Below are positions 1-6,900 of a DNA stretch of 8,026 bases, one piece after another. The DNA is from Actinomycetota bacterium. Its GTDB lineage: Bacteria; Actinomycetota; Actinomycetes; Streptosporangiales; Streptosporangiaceae. The stretch is taken from NCBI GenBank assembly GCA_003168295.1, contig PMST01000268.1:1-8026 (forward strand). Reading direction: 5' to 3'. The translations under genes were made by a program, and so were the position numbers. How positions within the stretch are numbered: position 1 is the stretch's first letter; each line of letters begins with the position of its first letter. A model generated the notes under the pieces. The model searched no databases. It was not told where the DNA came from and worked only from the letters and a program-made list of their open reading frames with translations.

Positions 1-335
1 TGTACGAGGCCGCCGAGCTCGACGGAGCCGGGCTAGTCAAGAAGATCAGGCACATCACGATCCCGCAGACCAGGCTGATCCTGTCGATGCTGCTGATGTT
101 GCAGATCGTCGCCACCATGCAGATGTTCGTCGAGGCCTTCATCCTGACCAACGGGGGGGCCGGGGTGAACAACAACACCCTGTCGGTGGTCAACCTCATC
201 TACACGTACGCGTTCGCGCTGAGCGGCGCGAGCAACTACGACAGCGCGTCCGCGCTCGGCGTGGTCCTCATGCTGGTACTCGCCATCTTCTCCGGCACGT
301 ACCTGTGGCTGACCCGCGACCGAGATCACGGCTAA
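1..335 (+). CDS. Sugar ABC transporter permease, MalF type (3' end only)
   Basis: Only the last 110 codons are present; the reading frame begins at base 3 and the gene continues upstream of the window. The visible protein opens inside the conserved cytoplasmic EAA loop of binding-protein-dependent ABC permeases (YEAAELDGAG, then a helix ending IPQTR), the segment that docks onto the ATPase subunit. It is followed by a hydrophobic helix (about visible residues 25-48), a Gly/Asn-rich outer loop (TNGGAGVNNNT, matching the usual position of a Gly-rich loop in MalF-like proteins), and a last membrane helix (about 82-103) with a short charged tail. It would sit in the cytoplasmic membrane and pair with the next gene's product to carry an oligosaccharide inward. 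The stop TAA lies 12 bases before the next start, so the two are surely co-transcribed. The family is clear; the exact sugar cannot be read from this fragment. Confidence 0.93.
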   Translation, partial: YEAAELDGAGLVKKIRHITIPQTRLILSMLLMLQIVATMQMFVEAFILTNGGAGVNNNTLSVVNLIYTYAFALSGASNYDSASALGVVLMLVLAIFSGTYLWLTRDRDHG

Positions 336-347
336 AGAGGAGCTGAG

Positions 348-1280
348 ATGGCCACGCTACCCATCGCCCGCCCGCGCCTGGCCCGGGCGCAACCCGGGCC
401 GCGGCCCAGGACACTTGTTTCCAGCAGCCAGCTGAACCTCCCGCGCGGCAAGATCATTTACCGGATCGTGCTGACGCTGGTGGTGGTGATCTTCACGCTG
501 GTCTTCATCGGGCCGCTGTACTTCCTGTTCAGCGACGGGCTCAAGTCGACCACCGAAGCGGTCCAGGTGCCGCCGACGCTCATTCCCGCGCACGTGCACC
601 CGAGCACCTACGTGTCCGCGTGGAGCCGGGTCGGCCTCGGGCGGCTGCTGTTCAACACCCTCTACTACGCCTTCGGCGCGCTCTTCTTCCAGCTGATCTT
701 CGACGTGACCGCCGCCTACTCGCTGTCTAAGCTGCGGCCGGCCGGCGGCAAGCTCATCTTCGCGCTGATGCTGGCCACGCTGATGATCCCGTCCACCGTG
801 CTGCTGGTTCCGCAGTACATCACCGTGGCGAACCTGCCGATCCTGCACCTGAACCTGATCGGCTCACCGGCAGCCATCTGGCTGCCCTCGGTGGCCAACG
901 CCTTCAATATCTTCCTGCTCAAGCGGTTCTTCGACTCGGTCCCTCAGGAACTGCTGCACGCGGCGGCGATCGACGGCGCCTCCCCGCTGCGCACGCTGCG
1001 CTCGGTCGTCCTGCCGATCTCCCGGCCGATCCTCGCGGTGGTCTCGATCTTCGCGCTGGTGGCCGTCTGGAAGGACTTCCTCTGGCCGCTGCTGGTCGAA
1101 TACGGATACAACCCGAGCCGGGAGACGCTGAACGTCGGCATCTACGAAGCCGCGAACACGACACCGCAGAACCTGGTGCTCGCCGCCTCCGCCATGGCCG
1201 CGGTACCGACGGTCATCTTCTTCCTGGTCTTCCAGCGCAATATCCTGTCAGGCCTGATCGCAGGCAGCCTCAAGGGCTGA
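348..1280 (+). CDS. Sugar ABC transporter permease, MalG type
   Basis: A 310-residue inner-membrane permease, the second channel subunit of a carbohydrate importer. It has a basic, Pro/Arg-rich cytoplasmic N-terminus (residues 1-37) and about six membrane helices (roughly 38-61, 102-124, 135-157, 168-190, 225-248, 275-296). The EAA loop lies at 201-227, with the core AAAIDGASPL and the ending LPISRP between helices 4 and 5. The C-terminus ends GLIAGSLKG; a Gly/Lys-rich G-x-x-x-G-[SA]-x-KG tail is characteristic of MalG-like subunits. The start is well placed: an AGAGGAG Shine-Dalgarno match at 336-342 ends five bases before the ATG. It follows the MalF-like gene by 12 bases and precedes a GH13 glucosidase by 34, which points to import of an alpha-glucoside such as maltose, maltodextrin or a related disaccharide. 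That substrate is inferred from the neighbour. The N-terminal tail is somewhat long but otherwise ordinary. Confidence 0.95.
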   Translation: MATLPIARPRLARAQPGPRPRTLVSSSQLNLPRGKIIYRIVLTLVVVIFTLVFIGPLYFLFSDGLKSTTEAVQVPPTLIPAHVHPSTYVSAWSRVGLGRLLFNTLYYAFGALFFQLIFDVTAAYSLSKLRPAGGKLIFALMLATLMIPSTVLLVPQYITVANLPILHLNLIGSPAAIWLPSVANAFNIFLLKRFFDSVPQELLHAAAIDGASPLRTLRSVVLPISRPILAVVSIFALVAVWKDFLWPLLVEYGYNPSRETLNVGIYEAANTTPQNLVLAASAMAAVPTVIFFLVFQRNILSGLIAGSLKG

Positions 1281-1314
1281 AATACCTCCCCGGCTGACAA
1301 TCACTGAGGAAACA

Positions 1315-2934
1315 ATGACCCCTTTGACCTGGTGGCGCGATGCCGCGATCTACGAGCTCTACGTCCAGAGCTTCGCCGACGGCGACGGCGACGGGATCGG
1401 CGACCTGCCCGGGATCCGGGCGCGGCTGCCGTTCCTGGCCGCCCTCGGCATCGACGCGATCTGGTACAGCCCGTGGTATCCGTCGCCGCGGTCCGATGCG
1501 GGCTACGACGTCGCCGACTACCGGTCCATCGACCCTGCCTTCGGCACGCTGGCCGACGCCGACGCGCTGATAGCCGAGGGCCATGCGCTCGGCATCAGGA
1601 CGATCATCGACATCGTCCCGAACCACTGCTCGGATCAGCACCGCTGGTTCCAGGCCGCGCTGGCGGCACCGCCCGGGTCGGCCGAGCGCGACAGGTTCTG
1701 GTTCCGGCCCGGCTGCGGCGACGGCGGTGACCTGCCGCCGAACAGCTGGCGGTCGATCTTCGGCGGTCCCGCCTGGACCAGGACCATCTCCCCGGACGGC
1801 ACGCCTGGCGAGTGGTACCTGCATCTGTTCGCGCCCGAGCAGCCGGACTTCAACTGGGCCAACCCGGAGGTCCGCGCCGAGTTCGAGGACATCTTGCGGT
1901 TCTGGTTCGACCGCGGCGTCGATGGCATCAGGATCGATTCCGCGGCGCTGCTGACCAAGGACCCGCGGCTGCCGGAGACCGAGCCGGGCGACCCGTCGGC
2001 CTACACCGACCGCGACGACGTGCACGACATCTACCGCAGATGGCGCGCGGTCGCCGGCGAGTACTCCGGCCGGGTGCTGATCGGCGAGATCTGGCTGCCC
2101 GACGCCAACCGGTTCGCCAGGTACCTGCGTCCGGACGAGCTGCACACCGTGTTCAACTTCCCCTACCTGTGCTGTCCCTGGGACGCCGTGCGGCTGCGCG
2201 AGGTGATCGACAGCACGCTGGCGTTTCATGCGGCGGCGGGCGCGCCGGCCACCTGGGTGCTTTCCAATCATGACGTCGACCGGCACGTCTCCAGGTACGG
2301 CCGCGCCGACACCTCCTTCGGCCTGGACCGGCGCGACCACAGCAAGCCGGTCGATCTGCAGCTCGGCACCCGCCGGGCCAGGGCCGCCGTGCTGCTCACG
2401 ATGGCCCTGCCTGGTTCGGTGTACCTCTACCAGGGCGAAGAACTCGGCCTGTGGGAGGTCGAGGACCTTCCCGAAGAGAAACGCCAGGACCCGATCTGGC
2501 ATCGCACCGGCGGTGCCGACCCCGGACGGGACGGCAGCCGGGTCCCGCTGCCCTGGGCCGGCCACGAGACGCCGTTCGGCTTCTCGCCACCTGACGCCGC
2601 CAAGCCCCCCTGGCTGCCGCAGCCGGTCCAGTGGCGTGAGCTGACCGTCGAGGCCCAGACCGGCGATCCGGACTCGATGCTCGAGCTTTACCGCCAGGCG
2701 CTGCGGATCCGCCGCACCTCCGGCGAAGCTCTGGGGACCGCGATGACCTGGCAGCCTGCGCCCCCCGGCGTGCTCGCCTTCGACCGCGGCGACGGCCTGC
2801 GCTGCCTGGCCAACCTTTCCTCCATGCCGGTCGCCCTGCCCGGCCGCGCCACGGTGCTCCTGGCCAGCAGTCCCTGCACCGATGGCCTGCTGCCCCCCGA
2901 CACCGCGGTCTGGCTGCGCACGACGCAGGAATGA
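1315..2934 (+). CDS. GH13 alpha-glucosidase (alpha-amylase family), cytoplasmic
   Basis: A 539-residue family GH13 retaining glycosidase expected to release glucose from imported alpha-glucosides. All four family signature regions are present: I, DIVPNH at 99-104; II, GIRIDSAA at 204-211 with the nucleophile D208; III, IGEIW at 256-260 with the acid/base E258; IV, SNHD at 317-320 with the transition-state stabiliser D320. An acidic loop, DGDGDGIGD at 22-30, matches the Ca-binding/structural motif of oligo-1,6-glucosidase-like members. Domain B lies at about 105-175 and a short C-terminal beta domain at about 455-539. No signal peptide is visible, so it acts in the cytoplasm. A GAGGA Shine-Dalgarno at 1306-1310 fixes the ATG, 34 bases after the permease stop. 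An AglA-like enzyme behind MalFG permeases is a known actinobacterial layout. Oligo-1,6-glucosidase or another GH13 glucosidase specificity is possible; region II has Ser-Ala-Ala where many alpha-glucosidases have Val-Ala-His, so the substrate is open. Confidence 0.93.
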   Translation: MTPLTWWRDAAIYELYVQSFADGDGDGIGDLPGIRARLPFLAALGIDAIWYSPWYPSPRSDAGYDVADYRSIDPAFGTLADADALIAEGHALGIRTIIDIVPNHCSDQHRWFQAALAAPPGSAERDRFWFRPGCGDGGDLPPNSWRSIFGGPAWTRTISPDGTPGEWYLHLFAPEQPDFNWANPEVRAEFEDILRFWFDRGVDGIRIDSAALLTKDPRLPETEPGDPSAYTDRDDVHDIYRRWRAVAGEYSGRVLIGEIWLPDANRFARYLRPDELHTVFNFPYLCCPWDAVRLREVIDSTLAFHAAAGAPATWVLSNHDVDRHVSRYGRADTSFGLDRRDHSKPVDLQLGTRRARAAVLLTMALPGSVYLYQGEELGLWEVEDLPEEKRQDPIWHRTGGADPGRDGSRVPLPWAGHETPFGFSPPDAAKPPWLPQPVQWRELTVEAQTGDPDSMLELYRQALRIRRTSGEALGTAMTWQPAPPGVLAFDRGDGLRCLANLSSMPVALPGRATVLLASSPCTDGLLPPDTAVWLRTTQE

Positions 2935-2950
2935 TTCCCTGCTCAGCCAG
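2910..2950 (+). terminator. Candidate compound stem-loop ending the sugar operon
   Basis: An outer perfect 7-bp stem pairs CTGGCTG (2910-2916) with CAGCCAG (2944-2950). Inside it GCAGG (2925-2929) pairs with CCTGC (2938-2942), extendable by two A-T pairs around a bulged C. The structure spans the TGA stop of the glucosidase and is followed by only a few T residues (TCTTCCCC), so it is not a textbook intrinsic terminator; actinobacterial terminators often lack a U-tract. It lies between convergent genes, where a terminator is expected. Whether it terminates transcription or only stabilises the 3' end is inference. Confidence 0.35.
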
Positions 2951-3029
2951 TCTTCCCCTGGACGCTGCCAGCGATCATGATGCCGCCGATTGTCACCATG
3001 GTTCAGATCGCCGCAGGCTGCTACGGCGG

Positions 3030-3377
3030 TTATGACAGCGGCCAGCCGCGGGCGCGATAACCGACGGATCGCAAGTAGTCGCGGGCCTGCGCCACGGCGG
3101 CATCGACGTCGGCCAGGCTGAGGCCGACAATGTAGTCGTCCGGGTTCCCCTTGCCGTCGGTGTCGTAGGTCAGCACCCAGCCGGAGCGCCACCCGCGGCC
3201 GAGCGGGTAGCGCTCGTGCCAGACGAGCATCGCGGTCAGGTTGGCGTCGAACACCACGTCGCGGCGATCGAGGTCGTCCTCGAACACGCGGCCACTGAGG
3301 TCGGGTGGAACGATCACCCGCACAGTAGGCAGTTCCTCGTCACGGAGATGGCCGATCTCGCCGGGCGGCTTAGACAT
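3030..3377 (-). CDS. Uncharacterised 115-residue soluble protein
   Basis: I do not recognise this family. The frame has actinobacterial third-position G/C bias and a natural amino-acid mix, unlike antisense shadow frames. The protein is acidic to neutral and soluble, with no signal peptide or membrane helix. Its N-terminal half has beta-strand-like stretches (TVRVIVPPDLSGRVF at 18-32, DVVFDANLTAMLVW at 40-53). A Trp/Tyr/Gly-rich middle follows (YPLGRGWRSGWVLTYDTDG at 57-75), then an amphipathic helix rich in Ala and Asp (87-104) and a basic aromatic tail (YRARGWPLS). It is convergent with the glucosidase gene, with 95 bases between stops, and divergent from the MarR gene. The ATG at 3375-3377 has no good Shine-Dalgarno sequence, but a TANNNT hexamer lies at the spacing expected for a leaderless transcript. 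The compact size suggests a single alpha/beta domain. No function is assigned. Confidence 0.75.
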   Translation of the reverse strand: MSKPPGEIGHLRDEELPTVRVIVPPDLSGRVFEDDLDRRDVVFDANLTAMLVWHERYPLGRGWRSGWVLTYDTDGKGNPDDYIVGLSLADVDAAVAQARDYLRSVGYRARGWPLS

Positions 3378-3389
3378 AGAGAAACTCTA
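3378..3389 (-). promoter_or_regulatory. Leaderless-type -10 element for the 115-residue gene
   Basis: Read on the - strand the sequence is TAGAGT (bases 3389-3384), six bases, then ATG at 3377. TAGAGT fits the TANNNT -10 pattern, and the spacing would put the transcription start at the A of the ATG, the arrangement of leaderless actinobacterial genes. No clear -35 sits at 16-18 bp; the nearest is TTGGCA (- strand, 3409-3404), at only 14 bp. The same bases form a small inverted repeat, TAGAG-AAA-CTCTA (3377-3389), which could bind a regulator. The assignment rests on pattern and spacing only. Confidence 0.4.
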
Positions 3390-3419
3390 ACTACATGCGC
3401 GTGTGCCAACGGCCGTCGA

Positions 3420-3432
3420 TGACGCGGCGTCA
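3420..3432. promoter_or_regulatory. Perfect 13-bp palindrome, candidate operator
   Basis: TGACGC-G-GCGTCA has two perfect 6-base arms around one central base. It lies in the divergent intergenic region, 43-55 bases upstream of the start codon of the 115-residue gene and 108 bases upstream of the MarR start. If the small gene is leaderless, the site would sit just behind its -35 area, a position typical of activator sites. The one-base centre makes an RNA hairpin unlikely, so a dimeric protein-binding site is the better reading. The bound protein is unknown. Confidence 0.4.
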
Positions 3433-3492
3433 CAAGTTGACCGGTTCGGCTCGCAGGCCCGAGCACCTGGGAACATGCATGCTGGCGGATTC

Positions 3493-3507
3493 GTTAGTCT
3501 TACGAAC
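3493..3507. promoter_or_regulatory. Inverted repeat upstream of the MarR gene, candidate autoregulatory operator
   Basis: GTTAGT (3493-3498), CTT, ACGAAC (3502-3507) form an inverted repeat with five of six matching bases per arm. It lies in an AT-richer dip just before the MarR gene. A TANNNT hexamer, TAGTCT, lies within it (3495-3500) and could be a -10, although no convincing -35 precedes it; TACGAT at 3521-3526 is a rival -10 but would start the RNA past the Shine-Dalgarno sequence. A second GTTAG copy begins 16 bases downstream at 3509. MarR proteins usually bind such short palindromes over their own promoters, so repression of the operon is a reasonable inference. Confidence 0.4.
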
Positions 3508-3526
3508 TGTTAGAGAACCGTACGAT

Positions 3527-3531
3527 AGGAG
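3527..3531 (+). promoter_or_regulatory. Shine-Dalgarno that sets the GTG start of the MarR gene
   Basis: AGGAG ends eight bases before the GTG at 3540-3542. No other in-frame start nearby has such a match, so this site fixes the start of the regulator and shows that its mRNA has a leader, unlike the divergent small gene. Confidence 0.7.
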
Positions 3532-3539
3532 CTGACGGG

Positions 3540-3998
3540 GTGAACGACCCGGGCCCGGACGCCGAGACGCTGGACGTGCAGACCTCGCAGGAGGCCGTGC
3601 TGACCGTGATGCGCCTGTTCCGGGCGCTGGAGCGGGTCGACACGGGCCTGACGGCCCAGCAGTACCGCATCTTGAAGCTGGCCGGGGCCGGCGGTGAGCG
3701 TTCCGCCCGGCTGGCCGAGCGGCTGGCCGTCGCCAAGCCCACGCTGACCGCGACCGCCGATGGCCTGGTGGCTGCGGGCTATGCCCAGCGCGAGGCCGAG
3801 GCCGGCGACCGGCGGGTCGTGCGGCTGTGCCTGACAGCGGCTGGCCGCGCCGCCCTCGATCGTGCCGACGCCGCCTATGCCGACTGGCTCGGCCCGCTGC
3901 TTAGGGCGACCGGCGACACAGCCGGGGTATTTGAGGCCTTTCGCGGCCTGGACGCGGCGATGGATGAGCGGCGCCGGGCCCGGAAAGGGGCGGCATGA
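3540..3998 (+). CDS. MarR-family transcriptional regulator
   Basis: A 152-residue cytoplasmic winged-helix regulator of normal MarR length. An N-terminal dimerisation helix covers about residues 14-33. The wHTH follows: LTAQQYRILKLA at 37-48, SARLAERL at 55-62, and a recognition helix at about 65-79 (AKPTLTATADGLVAA). The wing at 86-102 carries the family motif D90-R91-R92 and LTAAG at 98-102. A C-terminal helix pair (about 104-145) completes the dimer interface. The start is GTG at 3540 with AGGAG eight bases upstream. Its TGA overlaps the ATG of the exporter gene (ATGA at 3995-3998), so the two are translationally coupled. This placement makes it the likely local repressor of the exporter operon, released by a drug-like or metabolite ligand and acting on the inverted repeat at 3493-3507. 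The ligand and the sign of regulation are inferred, not shown. Confidence 0.93.
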   Translation: MNDPGPDAETLDVQTSQEAVLTVMRLFRALERVDTGLTAQQYRILKLAGAGGERSARLAERLAVAKPTLTATADGLVAAGYAQREAEAGDRRVVRLCLTAAGRAALDRADAAYADWLGPLLRATGDTAGVFEAFRGLDAAMDERRRARKGAA

Positions 3999-6900
3999 CG
4001 GCGACGGCGGCGGGCGGCGGGCGTCCAGGAGGGCAAGATGCCTGGCTGCGGCGGCTAGCGGCTTACTGCTGGCGGCACCGCCGTCTGGAGATCATGGCGC
4101 TGGGCGGGTCACTGCTGGCCACCGGTGTCCAGGCGAGCATCCCGCTGATCATGGCGTGGATCGTGGACAGCGCGATCCTGGCCCACCGCGAGCCGATCTG
4201 GCTGGGTGCCTCGGTGCTCATCGTGGCCGGGTTGCTCAGCTTCGCCGGCGTCTACACCAGGCGGTACCGGGGCGGGCAGCTGTCGCTTGAGGTTCAGCAC
4301 GACATGCGGACCGAGCTCTTCGGTTCGCTGGAGCGGCTGGACGGGGCCCGCCAGGACCAGTTGCACACCGGGCAGATCGTCAGCCGCTCCATTTCTGATC
4401 TCAACATGGTCCAGAGCCTGCTCAGTCAGATGCCGATGCTGCTCGGCAACGCCTTGCTGTTCGTGCTGTCGATCAGCATCATGGCCTACCTGTCGCTCGT
4501 GCTCACCCTGGTCGCCCTGGCGATCGCGCCGGCGCTCTGGCTGATCGCGATCGCCTCGCGGCGCAGGCTCTTTCCCGCCAGCTGGGACGCGCAGCAAAAG
4601 GAGGCGCAGGTCGCGGGCGTCGTCGACGGTGCGGTGACGGGCGTGCGGGTGGTCAAGGGCTTCGGCCAGGAGGAGCAGGAGATCGAGCGGCTGGAGGGAG
4701 TCAGCACGCGGCTGTACTCCGCCCGGCTGCGCGTCGTCCGGCTGACGGCCCGTTACAACCCCGCATTGGGAGCCGTCCCCATGTTCGGCCAGGTCGGGGT
4801 CCTCGCGCTGGGCGGCTGGCTGGCCCTGCACGGCTCGATCAAGATCGGGGTCTTCCTCGCCTTCTCCCTCTACATCGGGCAGATGGTCTCGCCGGTGCGC
4901 GCGCTGACCAGCCTGATCACGATCGGCCAGGAGGCGCGGGCCAGCGTGATCCGGGTCTACGAGGTGATCGACTCCAGGCCGGTTGTCACCGAGAAGCCCG
5001 GCGCGATCGTCCTGCCGCCGGGGACCCCCGACGTCGAGCTCGACCACGTGGCCTTCGGCTACCTGCCGTCCGAGCCGGTGCTGCGGGGCCTGTCGCTGCA
5101 CGTGCCGCCGGGCCAGACGCTCGCCGTGGTCGGCACCTCAGGCTCGGGAAAGTCGACGATCTCCCTGCTGCTGCCCCGCTTCTACGACGTCAGGGGCGGT
5201 GCCATCAGGATCGGCGGCCAGGACGTCCGCGACCTGACCCTGGACTCGCTGCGCGCCTCGATCGGCCTGGTGATGGAGGACAGCTTCCTGTTCTCTGACT
5301 CGATCCGGGCCAACATCTCCTACGGCCGGCCCGACGCCACGCAGGAGCAGATCGTCGCGGCGGCCCGGGCCGCTGAGGCCCACGAGTTCATCACTGCTCT
5401 GCCAGACGGCTACGACACGGTGATCGGCGAGCAGGGCCTGACCCTGTCCGGCGGCCAGCGCCAGCGCGTGTCGCTGGCCCGGGCGCTGATCACCGATCCG
5501 GCCATCTTGATCCTGGACGACGCCACCTCGGCGATCGACGCGGGGGTCGAGGCGCAGATCCACGCCACCTTGCGCAAGGTGATGGCCGGGCGCACCACGC
5601 TGCTGATCGCGCACCGCCGTTCGACGCTCCAGCTGGCCGACAGGATCGCCGTCCTGGACGAGGGGCGGCTGATCGACGAGGGCACGCACGAGCAGCTGAC
5701 CGCGCGCTGCGCGCTTTACCGGCTGCTGCTGTCCGGGCCGGGCGAGGACGCCGAGGGCGTGGATGCCGGCGAGATCGGCTACCACGAGAACGCCGGCCGG
5801 GCCGCCCCGGCCGGGCGGAAGCCGGCCTCCGGGACGGTGACCCCCAGTCTGTGGGCGGCTGGCGAGGAAGCGGCCGGGTCCGGTCCTGCGGCGGGCGTGG
5901 CCGACCGCCAGCCGGCCCGCGCCCCTGGCGCTGCGATCGGCCGCGGTTTCGGCGCCGCGGCCCGCGGCGGACGGGGCGGCAGCGGCGCGGCCGGGGGCAT
6001 GCTGGCGGGGATACCGCCGACACCCGAGCTGCTCGCCAAGGTCGATGCGCTGCCGCCGGCCAATGAGCTGCCGGGGGTCAGCCAGGCGGCATCCCGCGCG
6101 GCCGACCCGCACTTCACGCTGCGCCGGCTGCTGCGGCCGATCGCCCTGGCGCTGTTCATCGGCTTGGTCCTTGACGGCCTCGACGCCGTGGCCAGCATCG
6201 CCATGCCCGCGCTGGTCCGCGGCGGCGTCGACAACGGCGTCCTGGCCAAGGCATTCCATCCCATCATCGTGGTGTCGCTGATCGGGCTCGCGATCGTCTG
6301 CGCCGACTGGATCATCAACGTGATCCAGACCAACGTGGTGGGCCGCAACGGCGAGCGGATGCTCTACACCCTGCGGGTGAAGATCTTCTCCCACCTGCAG
6401 CGGCTCGGCCTGGACTTCTACGAGCGCGAGATGTCCGGCCGGATCATGACCCGGATGACGACGGACGTGGACGCCATGGACACGTTCCTGCAGACCGGGC
6501 TGATCACCATGGTCAACGCGGTCCTCACGTTCGTGGGCGTGCTGATCGCGCTGCTGTACATCAACCTGCGGCTGGGCCTCATCCTGCTGACGATCATCCC
6601 GGTGCTGGTGGCGGGCACGCTGGTGTTCCGGGTGAAGTCCCGGAGGGCCTACACCGATGCCCGGGAGAAGGTTAGCATCGTCAACGCCGACCTGCAGGAG
6701 AACGTGGCCGGGTTGCGCACCGCCCAGGCGTACCGCCGCGAGGGGCGCAACCAGGAGCATTTCGCTGAGCTGAGCGCCAGGTACCGCCGGTCCCGGCTGC
6801 GGGCGCAGCGCCTGATCGCGCTGTACTTCCCCTTCGTGCAGCTGCTGTCCACCGTCGGCGGGGCCCTCATCTTGTTCGTCGCGGCCGGCGAGGTGCACAG

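Noticed and set aside
153..159. Run of seven G in the MalF-like gene as a slippage or phase-variation site
   Set aside because: The frame is intact through it and encodes the expected Gly-rich loop; G runs are common at this GC content.
2963..2973. CGCTG-C-CAGCG as a terminator hairpin between the convergent genes
   Set aside because: Only a 4-bp stem can form once a 3-base loop is allowed, and no T-run follows.
1270..3192. Open frame of 640 codons on the - strand opposite the glucosidase
   Set aside because: Antisense shadow of a gene with all GH13 signature regions; its extension past the gene overlaps the better-supported small - strand gene in another frame.
3409..3416. ACGGCCGT palindrome in the divergent region
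   Set aside because: Eight-base G/C palindromes of this kind are frequent in such DNA and the arms do not extend.
3437..3442. TTGACC as a -35 box for the MarR gene
   Set aside because: No TANNNT hexamer lies 16-19 bases downstream, where the sequence is GC-rich.
3474..3481. CATGCATG 8-bp palindrome upstream of the MarR gene
   Set aside because: Short self-complementary word with no extension of the arms; weaker than the two repeats on either side.
4109..5101. Open frame of 330 codons on the - strand opposite the first half of the ABC gene
   Set aside because: Composition is skewed to His, Gln, Arg and Asp with no hydrophobic core pattern; shadow of the sense gene.
5793..5816. CCGGCCGGGC repeated 14 bases apart as a structural or mobile repeat
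   Set aside because: Lies in low-complexity linker coding DNA and follows from Gly/Ala/Arg/Pro codons; only two copies.
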